NCBI GenBank assembly: GCA_963676845.2
Contig: CAXXKK010000015.1
Coordinates: 62,001 to 126,000 of the forward strand
From: G963662675 sp963676845
GTDB lineage: Bacteria > Bacteroidota > Bacteroidia > Bacteroidales > Prolixibacteraceae
Reading direction: 5' to 3'
Length of the DNA stretch: 64,000 bases
This document shows, piece after piece, positions 43,934-52,186 of this stretch. The notes beneath the pieces were generated by a model. That model saw only the letters and a list, made by a program, of their open reading frames with translations. It did no database searches and had not been told where the DNA came from. A program made the position numbers and the translations under genes. Position 1 is the stretch's first letter. Every line of letters starts with the position of its first letter.

Positions 43934-45523
43934 TTATTCATCTGAGGCACTTGTCCATCCCGGGTTTTGAACAATATTACTATTTGATATTGTTTCTGCC
44001 TCAGGGAAAGGAAGCAACTCATGTTTTGAAGTTTTGAAACCATAATATGTGTTGGTATATGTATTCTTATCTACCATATAAGAACCATCAGAGGCTACTC
44101 CTTCAAACTTAGGAATCGATGCCCCTTGGTTTGCAAGAACTGTAGCAGCATCTCCCCAACGAACAAGATCAACAAAACGAGTTCCTTCTAACCAAAGTTC
44201 AAATCTTTTTTCATTTTTAACATTTTCAAGAGTTAAGTCTGTAGTAGGAGCACCTGCTCTTTCCTGAATTGCATTTAAAGCTGCAAGCCCACTGCCATCT
44301 GAATCTCCAGCCTGAGTACAAGCTTCAGCATAAAGTAATAAAACTTCAGCATACCTCATAATCTTAAAGTTTGCTTCACAGAAATAACCATATCCTGCAA
44401 CCGGAACGTCTGCTGCACGAGTAAAATATTTCCAGTCAAAATATCCCTCATTACCATATACAAAAGCAGTTGATAGACCTTTGTCTCCAGTATATTCCAT
44501 TTCCTGCATTTCACCCCAGGTTTTAATCCAGCTATCCAATCGGTGACTATCAGCACCATCATGATCTAGGAATGCTGAATAAAACTCTCCGGTTGGATTT
44601 AAGAAACCCCATCCCATCTGTGCACCTATTGCAGGTATAAACATGTGGTCGGCTCTTGGTTGTACCATTAGATGGTGTAAAGAGAACCCGAAATCAGCAG
44701 GATTCCATACTGTGTTCATTTCAAAAATGATTTCTTCAGAAAAATCCCCCTGTGCATTAAACAATGTTGACATATCTGAGACTAAACCGTATTTGCCGGA
44801 ATCAATCACTTGCTTCAAAGTAGTTTTAGCTCCGGAATAATCACCACTTAATACTTGGGCTTTACCCTTAAAAGCTAGTGCGGCTTCTTTCGTTAATCGA
44901 GTTTCCTGAGCGTTTATACTACTTTTTGATGGAAGTACAGCAACAGCAGCTGTCAGATCTTTGATAATAAAATCCCACATGACATCAGGGTCACTGTTTG
45001 GTTGCTGATATTCACTACTACCAGTAAGTACATGGTCAATAAGTGGAGGTGTTCCCCATAATGAAGTCAGTTGCATATGAGCCCATGCTCTTGCAGCTAT
45101 TGCCTCGGCACGACATCTATCTTTAACATCTGTATTGGTTTCAGAATCTTCCGGAAATTTTTCAATCACAGTATTCGCATACTTTATAATCGTGTAATAA
45201 CCCCTAAATGTTGAATTTATCGTTGGATTATCAGAAGAAAAACGGAATTCATTCAATTGTTCAAAGTTTGAATTATCCCCCCTGGTTCCTCCGCCACACC
45301 AAGCTTCGTCACTAATAAGGTTTGTTAAAAAGTAGCTATCATAATACACACTTTTCCATTGCGAATAAACAACTGTTATTGCAGCCATAGCATCATCATC
45401 TGTAGAGTAATAAACAGACTCATCCACTACTCCATTTTGGGTGATATCCAATAAGTCCTGATTACACGATACAAGACCAAGGCTAAAAGCCAAAAAGATT
45501 AATATATACTTTCTCATTTTCAT
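43934..45523 (-). CDS. SusD/RagB-family nutrient-binding lipoprotein, locus 2
   Basis: The 529-residue surface lipoprotein has a lipobox ending LVSC (Cys20). SusD features are YYSTDDDAMAAITVVYSQW, DRCRAEAIAARAWAHMQLTSLWGTPPLIDHVL, RYAEVLLLYAEACTQAGDSDG and KRFELWLEGTRFVDLVRWGDAA. It is related to the locus 1 SusD, sharing the EAWCGG/DIWCGG, TPPLIDHVL/APVVDHLL and QPNSD/QPNSE segments. The two systems probably bind related ligands. It starts 15 bases after the SusC stop. Confidence 0.93.
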   Translation of the reverse strand: MKMRKYILIFLAFSLGLVSCNQDLLDITQNGVVDESVYYSTDDDAMAAITVVYSQWKSVYYDSYFLTNLISDEAWCGGGTRGDNSNFEQLNEFRFSSDNPTINSTFRGYYTIIKYANTVIEKFPEDSETNTDVKDRCRAEAIAARAWAHMQLTSLWGTPPLIDHVLTGSSEYQQPNSDPDVMWDFIIKDLTAAVAVLPSKSSINAQETRLTKEAALAFKGKAQVLSGDYSGAKTTLKQVIDSGKYGLVSDMSTLFNAQGDFSEEIIFEMNTVWNPADFGFSLHHLMVQPRADHMFIPAIGAQMGWGFLNPTGEFYSAFLDHDGADSHRLDSWIKTWGEMQEMEYTGDKGLSTAFVYGNEGYFDWKYFTRAADVPVAGYGYFCEANFKIMRYAEVLLLYAEACTQAGDSDGSGLAALNAIQERAGAPTTDLTLENVKNEKRFELWLEGTRFVDLVRWGDAATVLANQGASIPKFEGVASDGSYMVDKNTYTNTYYGFKTSKHELLPFPEAETISNSNIVQNPGWTSASDE

Positions 45524-45538
45524 ATTTCTTATTAGGTA

Positions 45539-48500
45539 TTAAAATGTTAAGTTAAGACCAAATACAACTTTTTTAGAAGTTGGATACGATCCCTTGTCCA
45601 AACCAATTCCTGAAGTAGTACTTGCTGATACTTCAGGATCGAATCCAGGATATTTGGTAAAAGTGAAATAATCATCCAAAGACACATACAAACGTAGATT
45701 ATCAACTGCAACTTTTTTAGTTAATTTCTTAGGCACTGTATAACCTAACTGAATTTGTTTGATTTTAAAGTACGAACCATCGAAGATATTACCATCTGAC
45801 AACCAGTATTTGTCTTCATCATTGGCTCCAGGACGAGGTCTTGCTGCATTCGTATTCGAAGGAGTCCAACGCTCATCGTAATAAACACTCATTCTGTTTT
45901 TCTTTGGATAATCAGTTCGTGTAAGCAACATCCATACGTCATTACCATAAGAACCTGACCCAAATACAACTAAGTCAAATCCTTTGTAAGCCATGTTAAC
46001 TGTGATACCATAAGTAAAGTCAGGAATAGCAGAACCAATATTTGTTTTGTCATCTTCAGTAATTGCACCATCATTTGTTAAATCAACAAATAAAGGATCA
46101 CCAGTTACTTCATCAACACCAGCATATTTGTAACCATACATAAACCAAATAGGCTCATCTACCTCACACATAGTAACAACTCCTGTATGCATGCTTGCTC
46201 CAGGGAGACGAGGAATCGAAGGATCAAGGTAGGTTACTTTATTACGTAATGTTGCAATGTTTGCATTTACTCCATAACTAAAATCATCAATATTATCTCT
46301 CCACCCTAGTTCAAACTCAAATCCATGGTTCTGAACATTCCCTGCATTAGTTGTTACAGACTGAGAACCAGTTTCCAACGGAGGTGCAACATTTACCAAT
46401 AATCCTTTAGTTTTCTTATTAAAGTAATCAACAGCCAATGTTAAGCGATCATTAAACAGGCGTGCATCCAAACCAAGATCAATTTGTTCTGAAGTTTCCC
46501 ATTGTAAGTCAGGATTTGCAAGGCCTGAAGCTGCTGATCCCAAATACCATGATCCATCAAGATTGTACTGATATTTCCAGTTACCCACACTAATAGAAGT
46601 TTTATAGGGATATCCTCTTAATACAGAAACATTACCATTTTGTCCCCATGAAGCGCGAAGTTTCAAATATGAAAGTACATCCGTATCTAAAATATTCTTC
46701 ATGAAGTTTTCATTTGAAGCTACCCAGCCGGCAGAAAGTGAAGGAAAGTACCCCCAACGTTTGTCTTTAGAAAGCTTAGATGAATCGAATGCATCTGCAC
46801 GGAAGTTGGCCTGTAACATATATTTACTGTCGTAGCTCCAGGACAAACGTCCGAAATAAGCTAACTGTGATGATTCATTAGTAATACCAGAAACATCGTC
46901 ATTAGCACTTGAGGTTATATAATCAAGATATCTGAAATTTGGCTCGTAATTTACAAGTTCGTCTCCACTACCTGTAACAAATTTGCTAATAGAATTAATG
47001 TATGACATACCAGCCATTGCACCAAAATCGTGCTTATTAACTGAGAAATTGTAGTTTGCATAGTTTTCCCATTGGTAATACAAGCTATTGGTAGCTGTTG
47101 CAGATAAGCTATATTGATCGCTTTTTACCTGTTCGTAAGCAAAGTAAGGGAAGCTGTACGAACTACGATTGCTTGCACCTATACGATATCCTAGTTTAGA
47201 AGTAACAACCAGACCCTTAATGGGAGTAAAATCGCCATATACGGTTCCCAAGATATTTAATCCATCGCTACCTGATTCTCTATTATCGCGTGTAATAAAA
47301 GGATGAATGTCCTGATTCGTATTAAATGCTGATACACTATAATATCTTCCTTGTTCATCTTTTAGATAATTCCTTCCTAAACCTATATTTTGCGCCATAT
47401 AATCAGGCAACTCATTTTCCTCAAAATAGGCAGGTGTAAGTGGATCAAGTACTAAAGTAGAAAGCAACAATGAACCATACTCATTATTTTCAGACACTTC
47501 TTTACTTTCATACCTCTCAATTGAGTTGGTGATACCAATTTTTAACCAATCTTTCACCTGATAGTCTGCATTCACCTGAGATGTAAGACGTTTATAGATA
47601 TCCTTATCACCACCAATAATACCGTTGTTATCCAGATTACTTATCGAAACGAAAAAGCTACCTTTCTCATTACCACCCTGAAATCCCAAAGTATGTCGAT
47701 CGATAATGCCATCCTCAAAAGCAACATCTGTCCATTTTGTGTCTGTTGTTCCATTCCAATACGTATCAAATTCATTTTGCGAAATATACCCCGCCTCAGT
47801 CATGAATTGCTTATATTCCACTGAATTCATAACATCTGGTGCATTTGCAACAGATTGGACACTACGTTGATAATCATAGAAAATTTTACCTTGTCCTGAT
47901 TTTTTGCCAGATTTTGTTGTAATCAATACTACACCATTACCGGCCTGAGCACCATAAATAGCAGCAGAAGCAGCATCTTTAAGTACTTCCATACTTTCAA
48001 TATTGTTTGGATCCAGATAACCAATATCACTAACTTGCAAACCATCAACAATGTAAAGTGGGTTCGATTCAGCATTTGAGCTAAATCCGCGAACACGGAT
48101 AGAACCAGAAGCACCCGGTTTTCCTGAAGTTTGAATAACCTGCACTCCCGAAGTTTTACCTTGTAAAGCCTGACTAACATTCGTAGAAGTACGGTTTTCA
48201 ATATCCGTAGATTTTACCTGAGAAATAGCTCCGGTTACACTACTCTTTTTCTGAACACCATAACCAATAGCTACAACTTCGTCCAATTCCTCTGTATTTT
48301 CTAAAAGCGTAACAGAGATGTTTGAACGTCCATTAACAGGAATAACTTGTGTTGTAAATCCTATAAAACTAATGCTTAAACTAGCATCAGAATCCACCGA
48401 AATTTGGAAATTACCATCAAAATCGGTAATTGTTCCTGATGTTGTTCCTTCTACAACAACAGTAGCACCAATAATAGGTTCTCCAGATTCATCAACAACC

Positions 48501-48622
48501 GAACCACTTACTTTTTCTTGCACGCTTTGTGCAAAGGTTTTGACTGTACTAACACCTGGAAGCAGTGTAGTAAATAGGCACAATACAGCCATTAAAATCC
48601 TTTTTTTAGACTTCTTTTTCAT
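45539..48622 (-). CDS. SusC-like TonB-dependent transporter, locus 2
   Basis: The ATG at 48622 (MKKKSKKRILMAVLC) gives 1027 residues with a signal peptide ending in TFAQ; an in-frame ATG-like start 69 bases upstream is less plausible. After the signal come a carboxypeptidase-regulatory-like repeat (VSGSVVDESGEPIIGATVVV), the plug (GYGVQKKSSVTGAISQV, NNIESMEVLKDAASAAIYG) and a barrel ending in GLNLTF. There is no STN domain, consistent with HTCS rather than ECF control. It imports the SusD-bound ligand across the outer membrane with TonB energy. Confidence 0.95.
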   Translation of the reverse strand: MKKKSKKRILMAVLCLFTTLLPGVSTVKTFAQSVQEKVSGSVVDESGEPIIGATVVVEGTTSGTITDFDGNFQISVDSDASLSISFIGFTTQVIPVNGRSNISVTLLENTEELDEVVAIGYGVQKKSSVTGAISQVKSTDIENRTSTNVSQALQGKTSGVQVIQTSGKPGASGSIRVRGFSSNAESNPLYIVDGLQVSDIGYLDPNNIESMEVLKDAASAAIYGAQAGNGVVLITTKSGKKSGQGKIFYDYQRSVQSVANAPDVMNSVEYKQFMTEAGYISQNEFDTYWNGTTDTKWTDVAFEDGIIDRHTLGFQGGNEKGSFFVSISNLDNNGIIGGDKDIYKRLTSQVNADYQVKDWLKIGITNSIERYESKEVSENNEYGSLLLSTLVLDPLTPAYFEENELPDYMAQNIGLGRNYLKDEQGRYYSVSAFNTNQDIHPFITRDNRESGSDGLNILGTVYGDFTPIKGLVVTSKLGYRIGASNRSSYSFPYFAYEQVKSDQYSLSATATNSLYYQWENYANYNFSVNKHDFGAMAGMSYINSISKFVTGSGDELVNYEPNFRYLDYITSSANDDVSGITNESSQLAYFGRLSWSYDSKYMLQANFRADAFDSSKLSKDKRWGYFPSLSAGWVASNENFMKNILDTDVLSYLKLRASWGQNGNVSVLRGYPYKTSISVGNWKYQYNLDGSWYLGSAASGLANPDLQWETSEQIDLGLDARLFNDRLTLAVDYFNKKTKGLLVNVAPPLETGSQSVTTNAGNVQNHGFEFELGWRDNIDDFSYGVNANIATLRNKVTYLDPSIPRLPGASMHTGVVTMCEVDEPIWFMYGYKYAGVDEVTGDPLFVDLTNDGAITEDDKTNIGSAIPDFTYGITVNMAYKGFDLVVFGSGSYGNDVWMLLTRTDYPKKNRMSVYYDERWTPSNTNAARPRPGANDEDKYWLSDGNIFDGSYFKIKQIQLGYTVPKKLTKKVAVDNLRLYVSLDDYFTFTKYPGFDPEVSASTTSGIGLDKGSYPTSKKVVFGLNLTF

Positions 48623-48714
48623 AAATTTTAGTTTAACAATTTTGATTATGTTGAAATCTTTCATGTAATAGTGACACACACATTTCAACATTTTTTGACT
48701 ATTTGAAAACGAAG

Positions 48715-48722
48715 CAAACCTA
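48715..48722 (-). promoter_or_regulatory. Bacteroidota -7 box of susC, locus 2
   Basis: On the minus strand the sequence TAGGTTTG exactly fits the Bacteroidota -7 consensus TAnnTTTG, about 93 bases upstream of the SusC start. A TTTTG that could be the -33 element lies 25 bases upstream, a little further than the usual spacing. Confidence 0.5.
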
Positions 48723-48785
48723 GGGGTAACTAAAAAAAGGAGCTTTTCAAAACTGACGAAAGCATTGCGGATATGTTAAAGTCGG

Positions 48786-48817
48786 TTTTTCTATTTGTTC
48801 AAATTGTTTTTCTATTT
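48786..48817 (-). promoter_or_regulatory. Candidate HTCS operator, site 1
   Basis: The plus strand shows TTTTTCTATTT twice (48786-48796 and 48807-48817), spaced 21 bp centre to centre, as expected for a dimeric AraC-type domain. The inner 23 bases (48792-48814, TATTTGTTCAAATTG then TTTTTCTA) recur with one change at 56543-56565. It lies ~165-195 bases upstream of the SusC start and about 65 bases upstream of the -7 box. Confidence 0.6.
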
Positions 48818-48927
48818 CAACCGCACTAAAAAAAACACTATTTGTACAGACAAATACAAAACCCATATATCAAATACTACTAAGACCATAGCGGATTTAG
48901 TATATCACCTTGATCATGCAAATAAAG

Positions 48928-48966
48928 AAAAGGGGCAAATTGTAAATCATTACAAATACCCCTTTT
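48928..48966 (-). terminator. Terminator of solo CE1 esterase
   Basis: AAAAGGGG...TTGTAA pairs with TTACAA...CCCCTTTT (48928-48966), giving a long imperfect stem. On the minus strand it ends in CCCCTTTTCTTTATT. It lies 110 bases past the esterase stop. Confidence 0.7.
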
Positions 48967-49075
48967 ACAAACGTTACAATACAACGAATCAAAGTATTTA
49001 ATTATTCTAAATCTACTTATTAAGAGTGTACATTATTTGTTTATTTTGTTTACTATAACAATCAACAAGTGTGAC

Positions 49076-49930
49076 TTAATCTCTAAAACAATTACTCACA
49101 AAAGGCAATACATTGTAAAGAGCGGTATGCCAATACTCCCAAGTATGACCGCCATCACGTACACGGAATTGATATGGGATTCCAGCTTCTGCCATAGCTA
49201 AAACAAATTCAGTATTTGCTTTGAAGGTAAAGTCATCATCACCACAATCAATAAACCATTTCACTGTTTTCATGGCTTCAATCTTTTCAGTCGCAGCATT
49301 TTGAACGAATTTCACACAGTTATTATCTTCAACTAACTGGTGAACTTTCCCTTGAACCGGATCATTAAAATCAATCCAAAATAAATTATCATGTCTGTAT
49401 AAATAACCACTCATGGTATAGGCAGCACAAAACATTTCCGGATGGTGTGATGCATAAACTACTGTTCCCTGCCCTCCCATTGACAGACCAGCAATTGCAC
49501 GGTGATCTTTATCTGCAATAACTCTGTAAGTTGATTCGATATGAGGAATTAACTCTTGAAAGAAATAATCTTCATACATCCAATCCGGATTATTGAAATA
49601 ATTCATGAATGTTTTTCCGGCTTCAGGACAAACAATAATCATTTCGCTAACCTGATTCGCTTCGATTAAAGGATTAGCGACATCTGCCAATCTTCCTTGA
49701 GTTGGCCAATCAACATGAGTACCACCACCTCCATGAAGCAGATACAGAACAGGATATTCCTTATCTGTGTTTTTGTCATAATCTTTGGGAAGATAGATTG
49801 CATATTCTCTTTCTTCTCCTAAAATTTTACTTGCAGATGATTTATACTCCACTTTCCCAACCCCTGGGAATTGTGCAAAAACAAAGTTTGCAATTAAAAC
49901 AAGTAGATAAGTAATCGTAATTTTTTTCAT
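49076..49930 (-). CDS. Single-domain CE1-type esterase
   Basis: The 284-residue secreted esterase (signal peptide ending in FVFAQ) consists only of the CE1 domain, without the E-set domain of the other four. The nucleophile is Ser150 in GLSMGG, the acid is one of the Asp in DCGDDDF, and the base is His262 in DGGHTWEYW; LLHGGGG is the oxyanion loop. This size and pattern is close to XynZ/esterase-D-type feruloyl esterases. It is its own transcription unit with a terminator after it and a candidate HTCS site ~200 bases upstream. It is thus probably part of the locus 2 regulon. Confidence 0.9.
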   Translation of the reverse strand: MKKITITYLLVLIANFVFAQFPGVGKVEYKSSASKILGEEREYAIYLPKDYDKNTDKEYPVLYLLHGGGGTHVDWPTQGRLADVANPLIEANQVSEMIIVCPEAGKTFMNYFNNPDWMYEDYFFQELIPHIESTYRVIADKDHRAIAGLSMGGQGTVVYASHHPEMFCAAYTMSGYLYRHDNLFWIDFNDPVQGKVHQLVEDNNCVKFVQNAATEKIEAMKTVKWFIDCGDDDFTFKANTEFVLAMAEAGIPYQFRVRDGGHTWEYWHTALYNVLPFVSNCFRD

Positions 49931-50130
49931 CTGTTTATATTGTTTTTTTTTGGTAACTCATGAAACTCGGATAATCATCTTTATACCTGTTAAAAGACTT
50001 TTTATAATGCTCGTTTCATCTTTTATTATTTTATTAATCGTTATTATACTTTTTAAAAGTACTGATCGTCAATTCAATTTACTTTCGTCGTTTGATTAAA
50101 CCTTGTTCCATCTGTTAGAAACAGATTGGT

Positions 50131-50150
50131 TATTTGTTTAAATAATTTTC
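50131..50150 (-). promoter_or_regulatory. Candidate HTCS operator, site 2 (partial)
   Basis: TATTTGTTTAAAT at 50131-50143 is identical to site 3 over 13 bases. It is followed, one base closer than in sites 1 and 3, by TTTTC. It lies about 200 bases upstream of the solo CE1 start. The downstream half is degenerate. Confidence 0.45.
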
Positions 50151-50319
50151 GGATACCATCATTTCGATGAATATTGGACATTTTTCAAACAAGAGGTATG
50201 TTTTGTTTTTAATTTGATTTATACCCTAATAATTTCATTGTAGATGAGAAACAGTTGATGGCATCGTTTTTTGAATAAATATTTGCAATATCAAACCATA
50301 ATAGATAGTTGAAAGCAAC

Positions 50320-50418
50320 AAAAAAGTATGGCTACCCCTAGGGATAGCCTATACATTTTTGATTAACTACCCAAAATAACGTTTATTTTGGACATGAATT
50401 ACTAACTAATCTAAACTA
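50320..50418 (-). repeat. Structured terminator element, copy 2
   Basis: On the minus strand it starts TAGTTTAGATTAGTTAGTAATTC. It then forms a hairpin, CCAAAATAA-CG-TTATTTTGG. It ends in GGCTATCC-CTAG-GGGTAGCC followed by ATACTTTTTT. The U-G pair in the last stem (C-G in copy 1) works only for minus-strand RNA. It lies ~390 bases past the DUF418 gene. Confidence 0.65.
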
Positions 50419-50804
50419 TGTAGTACCAATGATTTTGAAGTATTTCCTTTACTTATAGTACAAAATTACTCATATCGAAGATAAAGGACTTTCTTAAATG
50501 ATTAAGAATATTTTCTATCTGAAAAATATCTTATATGAGTTAAATAATATGAGTCCTATATCACTTTTATAAATATGTATCTTATTCTATTACTTCATAA
50601 AAATTGAAGGCAAAAGAAGAAGAACTTTGTGCAATTAGTTAACGGAAAAATGGAAAGCTTTTGAACAAAGATCACATGCGGATTAAGTCAAAATGGATTA
50701 TTCAATTCTACCAAATATTGAAGTTCCGAATTACATGGTGATTATGAAAGGCAAATTTACAATTTATATATTTTCAACCATTTCTGGCTTTTTGTATAAG
50801 CCAA

Positions 50805-51986
50805 TTATGGTTTGTTTGTTCCAATCCACGTTAATTTATGCCATAAAGCTTCAAGCGGACCACGTTTATATTTTGTAAACCAAAAAGTACTAAACATACC
50901 TTGGGCAATGGCAAGTGCTAAGCCAATGAATAAACAATAGGTTGCTCCTGTATATTTGTATAATCCTAAACCAAATCCATAATAAATACTTGAACCAACA
51001 ATTGACTGTACAACATAATTTGAAAGACTCATCCTTCCTATTGGAGATAATTTATCCAATACTAGTTGTAAGTTTTTATTGTAGAACAATAATGTAAAAC
51101 CTGACACAAGAATCAGCATAAAGCCCAAATTAGACCATAACTCGATGATCGTACTTAAGGAATTTCTTATAACTTTTGAATTAGAGAATATCTCAGTATG
51201 TGATTTTAAATAAAATAGAGGGATAAATAAAACTACTGAAATAATTAAGGTTTTAAACCAAAACCTAATATTTTCAGACGAATTATAAAAGATTCGTTTA
51301 CGACCGGCAAGAAACCCAAGTAAAAATAATCCAAGCGTCTGAGCAACTCGCCCAGCTTCCCAGAACCATAATAACGATGCTATTCTTCCATTTGTAATAT
51401 TACTTTTCATTAGCTGCAACATGGAATCTCCAGTTAAGAACTCACCGACCTTCATATAAAAGGTAAAAGATGTTATACCCGGTTCAATCCCCGGGTTATT
51501 TATCGAAATAATCATCTTTATCCATAGTATAGGTTGAAGCAACAAGAACAAAGCTGATATCAAAACAGCTTTATTACTTAATTTATGAAATGGAATAATA
51601 AATAAGCCCACAATGGCATAAAGTACTAATATCTCTCCCTGATAAAACAAGGTATTTATAAATCCGAAACCTAATAATAAAACCATGCGCCACATAAAAC
51701 GCAGTCTGAAGTCCTGACCTTTTTTTTCCTGAGTATGAGTTTGTATATAAAATGTTAAACCAAATAACAAAGCGAATATGGCATACGATTTTCCTCCAAA
51801 CAAGAAATAAAAAGATTCCATCAATATGCTATCCAAATTTAATATCCATTCTGGTAAATCTGGTTGAAATCCATAAACCTCAAATCGTTCCATATTATGC
51901 AATAACATTATTGAAACCAATGCAAATCCTCTTAAAGCATCAACAACAGTAATTCGATTGTTCTGCTGTTTTTTTTTAGTATCCAT
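50805..51986 (-). CDS. DUF418-family membrane protein
   Basis: The 393-residue protein has about ten hydrophobic helices. It begins ITVVDALRGFALVSIMLLHN, the typical start of YeiB/DUF418 proteins, which resemble acyltransferase membrane proteins. The C-terminal part contains the DUF418 signature region (SLSNYVVQSIVGSSIYYGFGLGLY ... FTKYKRGPLEALWHKLTW). These proteins are thought to be transporters or membrane acyltransferases, but no function is established. It lies between the second GH3 and the solo CE1 gene. A terminator precedes it, so it is probably transcribed separately. Confidence 0.88.
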   Translation of the reverse strand: MDTKKKQQNNRITVVDALRGFALVSIMLLHNMERFEVYGFQPDLPEWILNLDSILMESFYFLFGGKSYAIFALLFGLTFYIQTHTQEKKGQDFRLRFMWRMVLLLGFGFINTLFYQGEILVLYAIVGLFIIPFHKLSNKAVLISALFLLLQPILWIKMIISINNPGIEPGITSFTFYMKVGEFLTGDSMLQLMKSNITNGRIASLLWFWEAGRVAQTLGLFLLGFLAGRKRIFYNSSENIRFWFKTLIISVVLFIPLFYLKSHTEIFSNSKVIRNSLSTIIELWSNLGFMLILVSGFTLLFYNKNLQLVLDKLSPIGRMSLSNYVVQSIVGSSIYYGFGLGLYKYTGATYCLFIGLALAIAQGMFSTFWFTKYKRGPLEALWHKLTWIGTNKP

Positions 51987-52032
51987 TTTCTAAACGTATA
52001 ATTAGTTCGTTAAATCATATTTATTTTTCACA

Positions 52033-52076
52033 AAAACTTCGATTAAAATATCATTTAATATTCTAATCGAAGTTTT
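52033..52076 (-). terminator. Terminator after GH3 copy 2
   Basis: A perfect 13-bp stem, AAAACTTCGATTA (52033-52045) with TAATCGAAGTTTT (52064-52076), is followed on the minus strand by TTTTTG. It ends the carboxylesterase-GH3 unit before the DUF418 gene. Confidence 0.75.
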
Positions 52077-52186
52077 ATTTCTGCTTTTTAATGTTTCTAC
52101 TATAATAGTAGGCTCCCGTGGAAACCACGCCTAGCACAACCATGATAATGGTTATACATAGACGTGGTAACAGGAAGATATTTATT

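Larger units (their letters stand above)
48623..49075. other. Promoter region of locus 2 SusC operon and end of solo CE1 unit
   Basis: No gene is seen in this 453-base region. From the SusC start outwards it contains a TAnnTTTG box, a candidate HTCS operator and the terminator of the solo CE1 gene, each annotated separately. Confidence 0.6.
49931..50804. other. Long intergenic region with operator-like site and structured element
   Basis: No gene is supported in these 874 bases. It contains the candidate HTCS site at 50131-50150 and the structured terminator element at 50320-50418. The segment 50420-50800 is AT-rich without clear signals. Confidence 0.6.

Noticed and set aside
50693..50878. 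61-codon plus-strand open frame
   Set aside because: It runs into the end of the DUF418 gene on the other strand; composition looks like chance.
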